41,406 nucleotides of DNA from SAR92 bacterium BACL16 MAG-120619-bin48 (GCA_001438605.1 LIDE01000031.1:1-41406); one strand, 5' to 3'. Positions 32,943 to 40,941 are shown, counted from the first letter of the stretch. The notes: generated by a model from the sequence alone, not told the origin. A program made the numbers and translations.

Positions 32943-33314
32943 ATGGGGGAACAGAAAGTGCCTGACAACCAGCAAAGTGAAGTCTTCAGCAGTCAGGGTT
33001 CGCGTGGCTCAGTCGTTGTAACAGAAAGGCAGGCGGCGCTGCCCTTGAATGATCAGCAAGTGCGTTTTGTCGCTGCCAGTGGGGATAAAAAGTTGATGTC
33101 TATCGACTTTAAACAAGACCCATTTGCCGACTGTGAAGCGCTCGCGAAACGACAGCCTCCCGTTGTCAAAAAGCCTCTCTATCAAGGCATATTCAGAGAG
33201 CGAATCTCTAAAGTAAAAAAGGTTACTGTCGATATTTCTAGAGCACTTAGTTTAATAAAATTTATCGAAGAACCCGACGAACCCGATGAACCAGAGATAG
33301 TGGATCTGTTATGA
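32943..33314 (+). CDS. Hypothetical soluble protein in the flagellar locus
   Basis: The 123-residue product has no signal peptide and no membrane segment, and I recognise no domain. Its ends are low-complexity; the C-terminus has a repeated DEPDEPE-type acidic stretch after a basic segment (RERISKVKKVTVD). The next gene's ATG overlaps its TGA (ATGA), so the two are probably translationally coupled. The DamX-like gene ends 46 bases upstream. ATG 32943 is one start. GTG 32958 is a credible alternative, because GGGGGA lies seven bases before it. Function is unknown. Confidence 0.65.
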   Translation: MGEQKVPDNQQSEVFSSQGSRGSVVVTERQAALPLNDQQVRFVAASGDKKLMSIDFKQDPFADCEALAKRQPPVVKKPLYQGIFRERISKVKKVTVDISRALSLIKFIEEPDEPDEPEIVDLL

Positions 33315-34300
33315 GTGAAATAAACGAACCGGAAGACACCACTGGCGAGCCTACAGATGAGGCTATGGCTGTTGAGCAGAGTTCTTCTGAGCAGAGTTCA
33401 TCTGAGGAGATGGATCCCGATGCCGACCTGATTAGCAGCGTACGCGGGCTGATCAAAAATGGTGAGTTGGTTTCTGAACGGTTGGAGAAGCTGCTGCCTG
33501 GCGTGTTAGAAACGGCAGAGGCAACAAATAGCGCCGCCGATGTAAGCCGTCGCGCCTCATCCACCCTAGAAACTGGATTACAGCATTTACAGGCGCGGGT
33601 TAATGCGCTGAACGAGGCGAGCGAAAAAAGTGCGCTGTTGGCCACTCGCGTGATGACGGGTGCGGCCACAGCGATGATTATTGCGGTCTTTATTTATGGC
33701 TTTGTGGCGTTTCAATTGTCGTCCAGAGTGTCACAAGTTGATGCAATGCTCGTTGCCGTGAGCAAGCGTGTTGTTCAGATGAACAATGCATTGGAAACAT
33801 TCGAGCAACTTCGCTTTTCAATTAATAATCTTGCTGTTGCCCAAACAGAAATGGCCGAACGTCAGTCGCTTATGGTTGATGCGATAGCGCGATCAGAGCT
33901 TTCAACACGATCTCTTGCCGTCAATGTGCCAGATCAGGCTGCCAAGCAAGTGGGTGAAAAAACCGACCAGGTTATCAAGCAGGTCACTGCCAAAACGGCT
34001 GAAGTGGTTGCTCAGGTAACCCGCTTAGGTCAGGACTTGGAAAGCCAAGGGAAAATGGTCTCCAAGTTGTCAGACTCTCTGGGCAATGTCGGAAAACAAA
34101 TTAAGTCGTTAGAAGGTCGTGTCAGCAACGTGCAGAAGTTAAATGCGGATGTTGAAGCACTTGTCACACTAGAGCGGGAAAAATACCTCGATGTGTTACA
34201 GCGACAGCTGGCGCTTGATGAGTCTGCGCAGGAGGACGAAGATCAGGCGCCCGTTGAACCGCCCAAGCCCGACTTCGTTATATTTTCAGCAAAAAAATGA
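33311..34300 (+). CDS. Single-pass membrane protein with long periplasmic coiled coil (unassigned flagellar-locus gene)
   Basis: This 329-residue protein has an acidic, serine-rich cytoplasmic start (with an EQSSSEQSSSEE repeat) and a helical segment. One transmembrane helix lies at about 115-136 (TGAATAMIIAVFIYGFVAF). About 165 residues of predicted coiled coil follow (ETFEQLRFSINNLAVAQTEMAERQ, VIKQVTAKTAEVVAQVTRL, VSKLSDSLGNVGKQIKSLEGRVSNVQ). The tail is acidic. No known domain is recognised. Orientation by the positive-inside rule is not clear. It overlaps the preceding gene by four bases and ends 37 bases from the convergent minus-strand gene. The coiled coil suggests a structural or tethering role. 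Confidence 0.72.
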   Translation: MSEINEPEDTTGEPTDEAMAVEQSSSEQSSSEEMDPDADLISSVRGLIKNGELVSERLEKLLPGVLETAEATNSAADVSRRASSTLETGLQHLQARVNALNEASEKSALLATRVMTGAATAMIIAVFIYGFVAFQLSSRVSQVDAMLVAVSKRVVQMNNALETFEQLRFSINNLAVAQTEMAERQSLMVDAIARSELSTRSLAVNVPDQAAKQVGEKTDQVIKQVTAKTAEVVAQVTRLGQDLESQGKMVSKLSDSLGNVGKQIKSLEGRVSNVQKLNADVEALVTLEREKYLDVLQRQLALDESAQEDEDQAPVEPPKPDFVIFSAKK

Positions 34301-34337
34301 TTGAGCAGTTAGTGAGAAATATTTGCGCAAGTAGGAC

Positions 34338-34988
34338 CTAGTACTCGTTCTTCTCTTCATGCATCTCATCGAGGTGCTCGGCGCTCGGGAGACTCATAGG
34401 CGACGCTTGCGACAGTAACTTGTCAGAGAAAGACTGCTTGAGGGTCAAACCCGTGCGAGAAAACAGCGTGCTAACAGATTCATCTATGTCCGTTTTCAAT
34501 CTGTTGATGGTAACGTCGTCTGCGTCGACGGACTCATAGCCCGATTTGTAAAGCGTAGAGGCATGCTGTGGGGGAATCCACGATAAAACCACACCGCGCA
34601 AGGTTGAAATCTCAATGGGATTTTTCGGAGTGGAGGGGTTGTTCCCGTCTCGACGATCCTTTTTACCAATTTTGAACAGCGACTCGATATGATTTTGAAG
34701 AACGTATTCAAAGCGCGTTTTGAGTGCGACAAGATCAGCTTCATTGAAGCCTTCCGGCAGCTTGCCACTCATTGCATCCCATAACACTTTGCCCGATAGG
34801 CCCAAAAAGCCATTCTCCGGAGCCACCACCTCATTCGCGTCGCTAACCGCATTGGCGGCAGCGTTATTTTGCAGTGAAAGAAATTCAAGTCTTTTCACTC
34901 GGTCAATCAAGTAGATCATTAAAATGATCGCGACGAGTGTGCCGAATAGAAGTGCTACAAGAAGTACGGTTGCCATTGCTGTCTCCAC
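34338..34988 (-). CDS. N-terminally anchored membrane protein downstream of fliA (unassigned)
   Basis: The 216-residue product has one transmembrane helix at about 5-27 (MATVLLVALLFGTLVAIILMIYLI) followed by a basic residue pair, so the remainder is probably cytoplasmic. The soluble part is helical and charged (NEADLVALKTRFEYVLQNHIESLF, TINRLKTDIDESVSTLFSR); I recognise no family. It follows the next gene upstream by eight bases in the flhA-flhF-flhG-fliA unit. Its layout (short N-terminus, one helix, cytoplasmic domain, near flhF/flhG/fliA) recalls the polar-flagellum factor FipA, but I do not see the DUF2802 domain of FipA. That comparison is positional only. Confidence 0.7.
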   Translation of the reverse strand: METAMATVLLVALLFGTLVAIILMIYLIDRVKRLEFLSLQNNAAANAVSDANEVVAPENGFLGLSGKVLWDAMSGKLPEGFNEADLVALKTRFEYVLQNHIESLFKIGKKDRRDGNNPSTPKNPIEISTLRGVVLSWIPPQHASTLYKSGYESVDADDVTINRLKTDIDESVSTLFSRTGLTLKQSFSDKLLSQASPMSLPSAEHLDEMHEEKNEY

Positions 34989-34996
34989 TGACTTGT

Positions 34997-35539
34997 TTAG
35001 TTCGAGTCAATCTCCTTTTTCTGATCTAGATTGGACTCATCTGAATCGTCGGGCGCATTTTCACGCGTTAATTCGTCACGCAAAAATTGCAGAACTTGAA
35101 AAGGGTCATCTAGCCCTAGCTCGATGCTGACTTTGTCAGCGACGGCTTGCGCCATTTTTATCGCTTCTTGAGGGCCAATCGCCACGGTCTGGTACATGGT
35201 ACCTAACATGAACATTTCTTTAGCGAACTCACTTGGCACGTATGTATAAATAATATCTTTTTGTGATTTTACTGTTTGGAACGGTTTTGGTTCAGGCATT
35301 TGCGGGCGCTCGCTGCCAGCCGACATGGCCGCCAAGCAGAGCTCTTGATACGCGGTTGCCTGTTCCGCTCCCTCGATAAATACTTTATCCAAATGTGCAC
35401 GTGAACGCGCACCGATACGCGTTTTAAACATGTGCGATTCACGCGACACACCGCTAATTTTCGTTGCTTTTACATAGGCGGCTTTGGCCTCTTCCATGGC
35501 TTTTCTTGCTGCGCGTTCTTTAAATAGTCCCAGCCCCAT
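34997..35539 (-). CDS. Hypothetical soluble protein immediately downstream of fliA (unassigned)
   Basis: The 180-residue protein has no signal peptide or membrane helix. A basic helical N-terminus (FKERAARKAMEEAKAAYVKATK) is followed by a mixed helical domain containing YTYVPSEFAKEMFMLGTMYQTVAIGPQEAIKMAQAVADKVS, seen in part as EFAKEMFMLGTMYQ. The tail is acidic. I do not recognise the family. It lies 33 bases after fliA and eight before the membrane protein gene, where Pseudomonas and Vibrio carry cheY/cheZ. It bears no resemblance to Che proteins. Cotranscription with fliA is likely. Confidence 0.7.
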   Translation of the reverse strand: MGLGLFKERAARKAMEEAKAAYVKATKISGVSRESHMFKTRIGARSRAHLDKVFIEGAEQATAYQELCLAAMSAGSERPQMPEPKPFQTVKSQKDIIYTYVPSEFAKEMFMLGTMYQTVAIGPQEAIKMAQAVADKVSIELGLDDPFQVLQFLRDELTRENAPDDSDESNLDQKKEIDSN

Positions 35540-35572
35540 TTTATCACCTGTACCTAAATTCGTTAGCGTCTA

Positions 35573-36292
35573 TTAGTCGCTGTGGTCTTTCATATACTCC
35601 CGCAGCTTGGATGCGCATGCGGATAAGATTTGGCTGACCCGAGACTCACTTATCTCCAGCACGGCGCCAATTTCTTTCAGGTTAAGCTCTTCGACGTAAT
35701 AAAGTGAGACGATTGTTCTATCCCGTTCTGGCAGGCGTTTTATGGCGTCTGCCATTGCATCCATTAACTGTTCTTCCAGCAAATTTTCTTCTGGTTCATT
35801 GTCGTGGTCGCTAGGTAAATCAACCGAGTCAGATGTTTGATCTTCAAATGAAACCGTTTGAAAACGGTGCGCGTGTGTGCGCTCTTTTTGAAAAGTCTCG
35901 GCATCTTTGCCCATGTGCTCGGCAAGCTCAGACTGAGTGGGCGCGCGACCAAGCATGCCCGTCAGCTCTGCGGTGGCTTCGTTATGTTCGCGGATGTTTA
36001 CGATTGCCGAACGCGGCAAATAAGACATCTTGCGAACCTGATCCAAGATAGCGCCGCGGATACGGTTTTTCGCGAATATTTCAAAGTCGACGCCCTTACT
36101 CGCATCGAAGGATTTATCCGCTTCAATTAAACCAATCATGCCAACTTGGATTAACTCTTCAAGCTCCATAAAATTTGGCAGACGTGCTTTAAGGTGCAGA
36201 GCCACTCTTTTTACGAGTCCAATATGATTCAAAAGCGAAACGTTCGGTTGGCTCGCATTTTGAATATCTTGGTAAACTCGCATATCTACCAT
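35573..36292 (-). CDS. fliA: Flagellar sigma factor FliA (sigma-28)
   Basis: FliA (239 residues) directs RNA polymerase to late flagellar promoters. Region 2 is clear (LVKRVALHLKARLP, ELEELIQVGMIGLIEADKSFD, FEIFAKNRIRGAILDQVRKMSYLPRSA). Region 3 holds GRAPTQSELAEHMG. Region 4 holds LPERDRTIVSLYYVEELNLKEIGAVLEISESRVSQI, seen in part as LKEIGAVLEISESRVSQI. It starts eight bases after the flhG stop; an ATG three codons in is also possible. Three FliA-type promoters in this window (motA, fliS, flgP) are likely targets. No anti-sigma flgM gene is seen here. Confidence 0.97.
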   Translation of the reverse strand: MVDMRVYQDIQNASQPNVSLLNHIGLVKRVALHLKARLPNFMELEELIQVGMIGLIEADKSFDASKGVDFEIFAKNRIRGAILDQVRKMSYLPRSAIVNIREHNEATAELTGMLGRAPTQSELAEHMGKDAETFQKERTHAHRFQTVSFEDQTSDSVDLPSDHDNEPEENLLEEQLMDAMADAIKRLPERDRTIVSLYYVEELNLKEIGAVLEISESRVSQILSACASKLREYMKDHSD

Positions 36293-36299
36293 CTTGGGT

Positions 36300-37121
36300 T
36301 TAGTCCCGATTCGCCATTTGAGAAGCTACCCGCTCAACAAAAAACTGAATTTTCCCACTCATAGGGACTTCACTGTCCAGCGCCATAACTTGTTTGGCTA
36401 GTTGCGTGAAATCTCTCGACGCAGCACTGGTCGGCGCATAGGTGACGAGCGGCTGTGAGGCTTTAATTGAGCGAACAACCATATCGTCAGCAGAGATGGA
36501 GTAGAGGTATTTAACCTGGCCGCCCAAGAAATTTTGAATAACCGAATTAATGCTAGTGTAGAGGCGCTCGCCTTCTTTTTGCGATTCGACGCCGTTGGGC
36601 ACTAGCAGAATTCGATCCAGATTGTGCTGCATCATGACTTTGATCGTGCCGTAGGCATCTGCAATAGAGTAGGGCTCATTTTTAAGAACGACAATACGGT
36701 ACTGGCAGGCACTCATGAACGCCATAACGGCATCTGACAGGCCTGCGGCCACATCCACGATTAGGTAGTCCAACTCATCTTCGATTTCAGAAAATGCTTG
36801 AATAATTCCGGCAGTTTCCGTGCCGGTCAATGAAGCCATGTGCTGAATACCACTAGCACCGGGCACTAGCTTAACGCCAGATGGACCATCAATAATGACT
36901 TCAGACAGGGTTTTTTCACCCGACATTACATGGCTAAAGTTAAACGGTGCACGAATACCCAACGCTAATTGAGCATTGGCTAGACCTAAATCGGCGTCGA
37001 AAATCATCACTTTTTTGCCAAGTGATGCAAGCTTAACCGCGAGATTAATGGAGACGGTTGTTTTACCAACACCGCCTTTGCCGCTAGCGACGCCAATAAT
37101 TTGAATGGACGCTTTAGCCAT
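36300..37121 (-). CDS. flhG: Flagellar number regulator FlhG/FleN (MinD/ParA-type ATPase)
   Basis: FlhG (273 residues) is a MinD-like ATPase that limits flagellar number, in part by acting on FlhF and FleQ. The deviant Walker A GKGGVGKTT and the DADLGLAN switch are present. VDVAAG stands where VDTAAG is usual, and a C-terminal helix (GKIQFFVERVASQM) resembles the membrane-targeting end of FleN. There is no DQAxxLR motif ahead of the ATPase core; Vibrio FlhG uses that N-terminal motif to stimulate FlhF. It is separated from flhF by 222 bases, while these genes usually lie adjacent. fliA follows after seven bases. Confidence 0.94.
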   Translation of the reverse strand: MAKASIQIIGVASGKGGVGKTTVSINLAVKLASLGKKVMIFDADLGLANAQLALGIRAPFNFSHVMSGEKTLSEVIIDGPSGVKLVPGASGIQHMASLTGTETAGIIQAFSEIEDELDYLIVDVAAGLSDAVMAFMSACQYRIVVLKNEPYSIADAYGTIKVMMQHNLDRILLVPNGVESQKEGERLYTSINSVIQNFLGGQVKYLYSISADDMVVRSIKASQPLVTYAPTSAASRDFTQLAKQVMALDSEVPMSGKIQFFVERVASQMANRD

Positions 37122-37151
37122 ATATTGCTTTCAACTCTTCAGATTTTAATT

Positions 37152-37186
37152 AACAGGTGTCAGCGGGCTACCAGCTGATACCTGTT
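37152..37186 (-). other. 13-bp stem-loop in the flhF-flhG gap
   Basis: AACAGGTGTCAGC (37152-37164) pairs with GCTGATACCTGTT (37174-37186), 12 of 13 positions plus one G-U wobble, around a nine-base loop. On the minus strand it is followed by an AT-rich stretch without a true T-run. It may attenuate transcription between flhF and flhG or be an operator. Confidence 0.7.
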
Positions 37187-37275
37187 CTTTGCACTGAGTA
37201 GTTTCCTTGTGCGCGTTCTTTTCGTATGTTCTTTTAATGACGACCTTGCAGAATAGAGCATTTGCAGGTTTTTGT

Positions 37276-37297
37276 TGTTCTGTCAATGTTCTGTCAA
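37276..37297 (-). repeat. 11-bp direct repeat in the flhF-flhG gap
   Basis: TGTTCTGTCAA occurs twice back to back (37276-37286, 37287-37297). Each copy holds a GTCAA, which is half of a FleQ box, one helical turn apart. On the minus strand each copy reads TTGACAGAACA and contains a -35-like TTGACA. It could mark a separate flhG promoter, but I see no convincing -10. Confidence 0.6.
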
Positions 37298-37343
37298 TCT
37301 AAAACTATCGCCTGTTGCATTCTCGTTGATCACTCATACCTAG

Positions 37344-38642
37344 TCAAACGAAATGAATCGGCAGTTGTGAAAGGGCTTGCTGGGCTAAGTTATTTCCCGT
37401 TAACGGAATCGCTGGCTCAGTTATATTGGGGTTTATCGCTGCGACCGACACGGGGGTTTTGTTCGCCATCAACGTATGAATAATACTCCAGGGATGCACT
37501 CGCGCTTCAAGGCGTGAGAGCATCACCGAGTCCCATTCAATGCCGCTTGCATGCAAGTGACGTTTGGCCGAGGCCTCAGAGGCGTCAGCGGCTAGCACTA
37601 AGTGCTTCTTCGCCTGTGGCATCGCCTTAATGAGGGCCATAATTTGTTTTTCCACATCAACGCCAGACGTATCGATTATGGTGAGCTTTCGCGTGCTGAG
37701 CTCGTCGATCAGTTGCAGAAGTGTCTCAACAGAGTTGACTCGAAATGTTTCGACGCCTGCTTGCGCGCCAATGATTTGCGTTTGTGTCCAGGCGCCGATG
37801 CGCAGATCATTAAAGCTGATCAAGGCAACTTCGTTGTCGCCGTAATTCGCGGCGGCTTGCTTTGCAATGCGCCCTGCCATCAAGGTTTTTCCTGCACCAG
37901 AACTGCCGGCGATAATGTGCAGCCCCGCTAGATTGTCGAGCAAATTTATCGCTGGAATACTGCTGCCAATCTCTTCGCAGATCTGCGTTAAGGCATCTAG
38001 CATAGAGTTGTTTTGATTAATAATCTCTACTGCCAAGCTACGCAGTCCCATTGGCATACCGGTTTCATTAAACGCTTCAATTAATGGGCGCATTTCCTCG
38101 GGCACAGAGAGTGCGCCACTCCACGATTCACGCTGTTGTGCGAGTTTAAATTCGCCGCGCATGATTTCGAGTTCACGCTTTACTAGGTCAACGATTTCGC
38201 GGGCTTTTAAGAATTCGCGTTCAGCAGCGCCTTTATAGTTTTCGCCATCGAGAGATGTCTCAACTTGATCAAGGGGCGTTGCGACTAGAGGGTCGAGTGG
38301 CGGCGCTTTGTTTAAGTCGCGGGGTTCAAACAGGGAGCCGAAGGCAAGCGGTGATGACTGCGCTACTGCTGTAGTCTCGGCGTGATCGTCTGGCTCATCA
38401 GCAGGGGATAGATGGGATTCTATAAAGGATCCAAAGTCCTTTTCTACAGGCAGTCCTTGAACCAACGCCGGTGTTTTGGTCATGGCGACTGTGACCTGAC
38501 GCACGAGGTCGATGGCAACAATAATTTCTGTTTGCCCTTTGACTTTATTGTTGGCAACCACCATGGCGTCTTCGCCGTAGAGGCTGAAAACTTTGTCCAT
38601 CGCGGTTCGTGTGTCGGAGGCGAGAATGCGTTGTAGTTCCAT
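37344..38642 (-). CDS. flhF: Flagellar placement GTPase FlhF (divergent guanine-recognition motifs)
   Basis: FlhF (432 residues) is an SRP-type GTPase that marks the pole for flagellar assembly. The N-terminal B domain (MELQRILASDTRTAMDKVFSLYGEDAMVV), a linker, the N domain and the G domain are all visible. G1 is GSSGAGKT (246-253), the R-I-G-A segment follows, and G3 is DTSG (324-327). The G4 motif, TKLD in the family, reads S-R-L-E (376-379). The G5 region lacks the usual D-G-Q/VPED segment and reads AAINPNITEP. Base recognition may therefore be weakened. It lies 17 bases after flhA. Confidence 0.93.
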   Translation of the reverse strand: MELQRILASDTRTAMDKVFSLYGEDAMVVANNKVKGQTEIIVAIDLVRQVTVAMTKTPALVQGLPVEKDFGSFIESHLSPADEPDDHAETTAVAQSSPLAFGSLFEPRDLNKAPPLDPLVATPLDQVETSLDGENYKGAAEREFLKAREIVDLVKRELEIMRGEFKLAQQRESWSGALSVPEEMRPLIEAFNETGMPMGLRSLAVEIINQNNSMLDALTQICEEIGSSIPAINLLDNLAGLHIIAGSSGAGKTLMAGRIAKQAAANYGDNEVALISFNDLRIGAWTQTQIIGAQAGVETFRVNSVETLLQLIDELSTRKLTIIDTSGVDVEKQIMALIKAMPQAKKHLVLAADASEASAKRHLHASGIEWDSVMLSRLEARVHPWSIIHTLMANKTPVSVAAINPNITEPAIPLTGNNLAQQALSQLPIHFV

Positions 38643-38659
38643 TATCCAAGTACCTAAAA

Positions 38660-40765
38660 TTATTGCTTATCGGCGATGCTAACGGTAGCCACCACTTTGA
38701 CTGCTTGATCTTCAGGAATCTCACTGTAGGAGAGTACAGTAAGGTCCGAAAGTCGATGACGTATGATTTTCGACAGCCAAGGGCGAATGCCAGGCGACAC
38801 TACCAGCACTGCGGGTAGACCCTGATTTTCGACATCGGCGGTATTTTCTGCGAGAGCCTTGAACAGGCCCTCTGCTAGTTTTGGCTCAATGATCAAGCCT
38901 TGATTGGCACTGCTTTGCTGTAACACATTGTGCAGCATCTGCTCGAGTGACGGCTCGAGTGTAATCACCGGAAGACTGTCGTTTATTTCGACTAAGCCTT
39001 GCACAATCATTCGACCGAGTCGTGGGCGCACTGCCGCGGTGAGTTCATCGGCATCTTGGGTACGCGCACTTTCCGTCGACAGTACTTCGATAATTGTCCG
39101 CATATCTCTGACGGAGACAGATTCGTCAAGAATGTTTTGCAGCACTTTGGTGATGGTAGCCAAGGGTAATTTACCCGGAACAAGATCTTCCACCAGCTTG
39201 GGCGCGCGGGCTGACACTTTGTCGAGTAACTGTTGTGTTTCATCATGGCTCAGTAACTCTGACGAATTGCTGCGCAATAGTGTGTTGAGATGGGTTGCAA
39301 TGGCGGTGGCCGCATCGACCACGGTATAGCCCAGCGTGCGCGCATAGTCTCGCTGCGAAGGGTCAATCCAAACGGCTTCGAGCCCAAAGGCGGGTTCTTT
39401 AGTCGCTGTTCCTTCCAGCTTGCCATGCACCTGTCCGGGGTTGATGGCCATTTCACGGCCCACTTTTATTGTGCCTTTGCCGCGTACCACGCCGTTCATG
39501 ACAATGTGATAAACGTCTGGCGCAAGGTCGAGGTTGTCGCGAATACGAATGGGCTGAATCAGAAAGCCGAGTTCGGCAGAGAGCTTTTTGCGTACGCCTT
39601 TGACTCGTGGCAGCAGCTGTCCACCTGTATCTGGATTAACTAAAGGTATAAGACCATAGCCAATATCCAACCCAACAAGATCGACTTGGTCGACGTCGTC
39701 CCAGCCGAGTTCTTCGCGCTTGGCTTCAGCTGTTTTCGCATTGGCGGCTTCAGTGCGCACATCGAGGGCGCGCTTCTGTTTGTCTTGGGACATGAGATAC
39801 CCTAAGACAGCCGCTCCCATACCCAGGGAGAGGAACATAAGGTGTGGCATGCCGGGCACTAAGCCGAGCAAAATTAAGATGCCCGCGGCGACAAAAAATG
39901 CCAGAGGGTTGTTAAGCTGGCTTTTGGCCTGCTCGGCCATGGACTCCGACGTTGTAACGCGCGTTACAACAATGGCTGTGGCTAGCGACAGTAGCAGCGA
40001 GGGAATTTGCGCAACGAGGCCGTCACCGATGGTCAGTAATACGTAGATTCGCCCGGCGTCGCTAAAGGACATGTCGTGTTGGCCCATACCAATAATCAGC
40101 CCGCCGATAATGTTGATAACTAGAATCAATAAGCCGGCAACGGCATCGCCGCGAACAAATTTGGAGGCACCGTCCATCGAACCAAAAAAGTCAGACTCTT
40201 GTGAAATTTCTTCACGTCGTCTTTTTGCCGTTTCCTGATCAATTACGCCTGCATTGAGGTCGGCGTCGATCGACATTTGCTTGCCGGGCATGGCGTCGAG
40301 CGTAAAGCGCGCGATAACTTCGGACACACGTCCAGCGCCCTTGGTCACAACGATAAAATTAATAATCATCAGAATAGAAAAAATAATAAAACCGACTAAA
40401 TAGTTGCCGCCGATCACAAACTCGCCGAAGGCCTCAATGACCTTGCCGGCAGCGTCTGGACCCTCATGGCCCTTCACCAATATCAACCTTGTAGAGGCCA
40501 CATTTAGGCCAAGGCGAAGCATGGTCGCCAGCAGAAGGATAGAGGGGAAAGACGAGAAGTCGAGAGGCTTGGAGCTGTTGATGGCGACCATAATGATCAC
40601 CAAGCCAAGAATAATATTAAAGGTAAACAAAAAATCCAAAAGCATTGCAGGCAGGGGCAATATCAACATAGAGATAATCAACAGCACCAGCATGGGAATA
40701 CCCAGCGTGGACAGTTCGATTTTCGACAGGTCGTGTCGTATGTTTGACAGTATTGCGCTAGCCAT
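38660..40765 (-). CDS. flhA: Flagellar export gate protein FlhA
   Basis: FlhA (701 residues) forms the nonameric export gate, with an eight-helix N-terminal membrane domain and a cytoplasmic domain that docks chaperone-cargo complexes. The FHIPEP signature region (RVSEVIARFTLDAMPGKQMSIDADLNAG) is seen as FTLDAMPGKQMSIDADL. KPLDFSSFPSILLLATMLRLGLNVASTR and the C-terminal SVRDMRTIIEVLS and RPRLGRMIVQ blocks match. It is the first gene of the minus-strand flhA-flhF-flhG-fliA unit, and a sigma-54 promoter lies about 75-90 bases upstream. The gene is inverted relative to flhB. Confidence 0.98.
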   Translation of the reverse strand: MASAILSNIRHDLSKIELSTLGIPMLVLLIISMLILPLPAMLLDFLFTFNIILGLVIIMVAINSSKPLDFSSFPSILLLATMLRLGLNVASTRLILVKGHEGPDAAGKVIEAFGEFVIGGNYLVGFIIFSILMIINFIVVTKGAGRVSEVIARFTLDAMPGKQMSIDADLNAGVIDQETAKRRREEISQESDFFGSMDGASKFVRGDAVAGLLILVINIIGGLIIGMGQHDMSFSDAGRIYVLLTIGDGLVAQIPSLLLSLATAIVVTRVTTSESMAEQAKSQLNNPLAFFVAAGILILLGLVPGMPHLMFLSLGMGAAVLGYLMSQDKQKRALDVRTEAANAKTAEAKREELGWDDVDQVDLVGLDIGYGLIPLVNPDTGGQLLPRVKGVRKKLSAELGFLIQPIRIRDNLDLAPDVYHIVMNGVVRGKGTIKVGREMAINPGQVHGKLEGTATKEPAFGLEAVWIDPSQRDYARTLGYTVVDAATAIATHLNTLLRSNSSELLSHDETQQLLDKVSARAPKLVEDLVPGKLPLATITKVLQNILDESVSVRDMRTIIEVLSTESARTQDADELTAAVRPRLGRMIVQGLVEINDSLPVITLEPSLEQMLHNVLQQSSANQGLIIEPKLAEGLFKALAENTADVENQGLPAVLVVSPGIRPWLSKIIRHRLSDLTVLSYSEIPEDQAVKVVATVSIADKQ

Positions 40766-40837
40766 TAATTAAAATCCAATAAAAACAGTACATTACATTT
40801 TGTGAGTCGTATCTTTCTTTCATCTGTAACCAAACTA

Positions 40838-40853
40838 AGCAATATCTGTGCCA
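40838..40853 (-). promoter_or_regulatory. Sigma-54 (RpoN) promoter for flhA
   Basis: Read on the minus strand, TGGCAC-AGATA-TTGCT is a consensus -24/-12 element with GG-N10-GC spacing. Transcription would start near 40827, about 60 bases before flhA. It lies in the 268-base region divergent from the flgP-like gene. Confidence 0.88.
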
Positions 40854-40914
40854 TCAACTTAACAGTGTGACGTCGCGCGACCCAAACCGCTCGTGATTCA
40901 ACGGGTAATAATGC

Positions 40915-40941
40915 TAAAGAGCTGCGCTGATCTGTCGATAC
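40915..40941 (+). promoter_or_regulatory. Candidate FliA (sigma-28) promoter for the flgP-like gene
   Basis: TAAAGAGC, 11 bases, then GTCGATAC gives a perfect TAAAG and a CGATA core with exact spacing. The -10 shares GTCGATA with the motA promoter. Transcription would start near 40948, about 85 bases before the flgP-like ATG. Confidence 0.65.

Noticed and set aside
40872-40881. Palindrome GTCGCGCGAC upstream of the flhA sigma-54 promoter
   Set aside because: Only 10 bases, and it does not match a FleQ box; it could be an activator site but cannot be supported.
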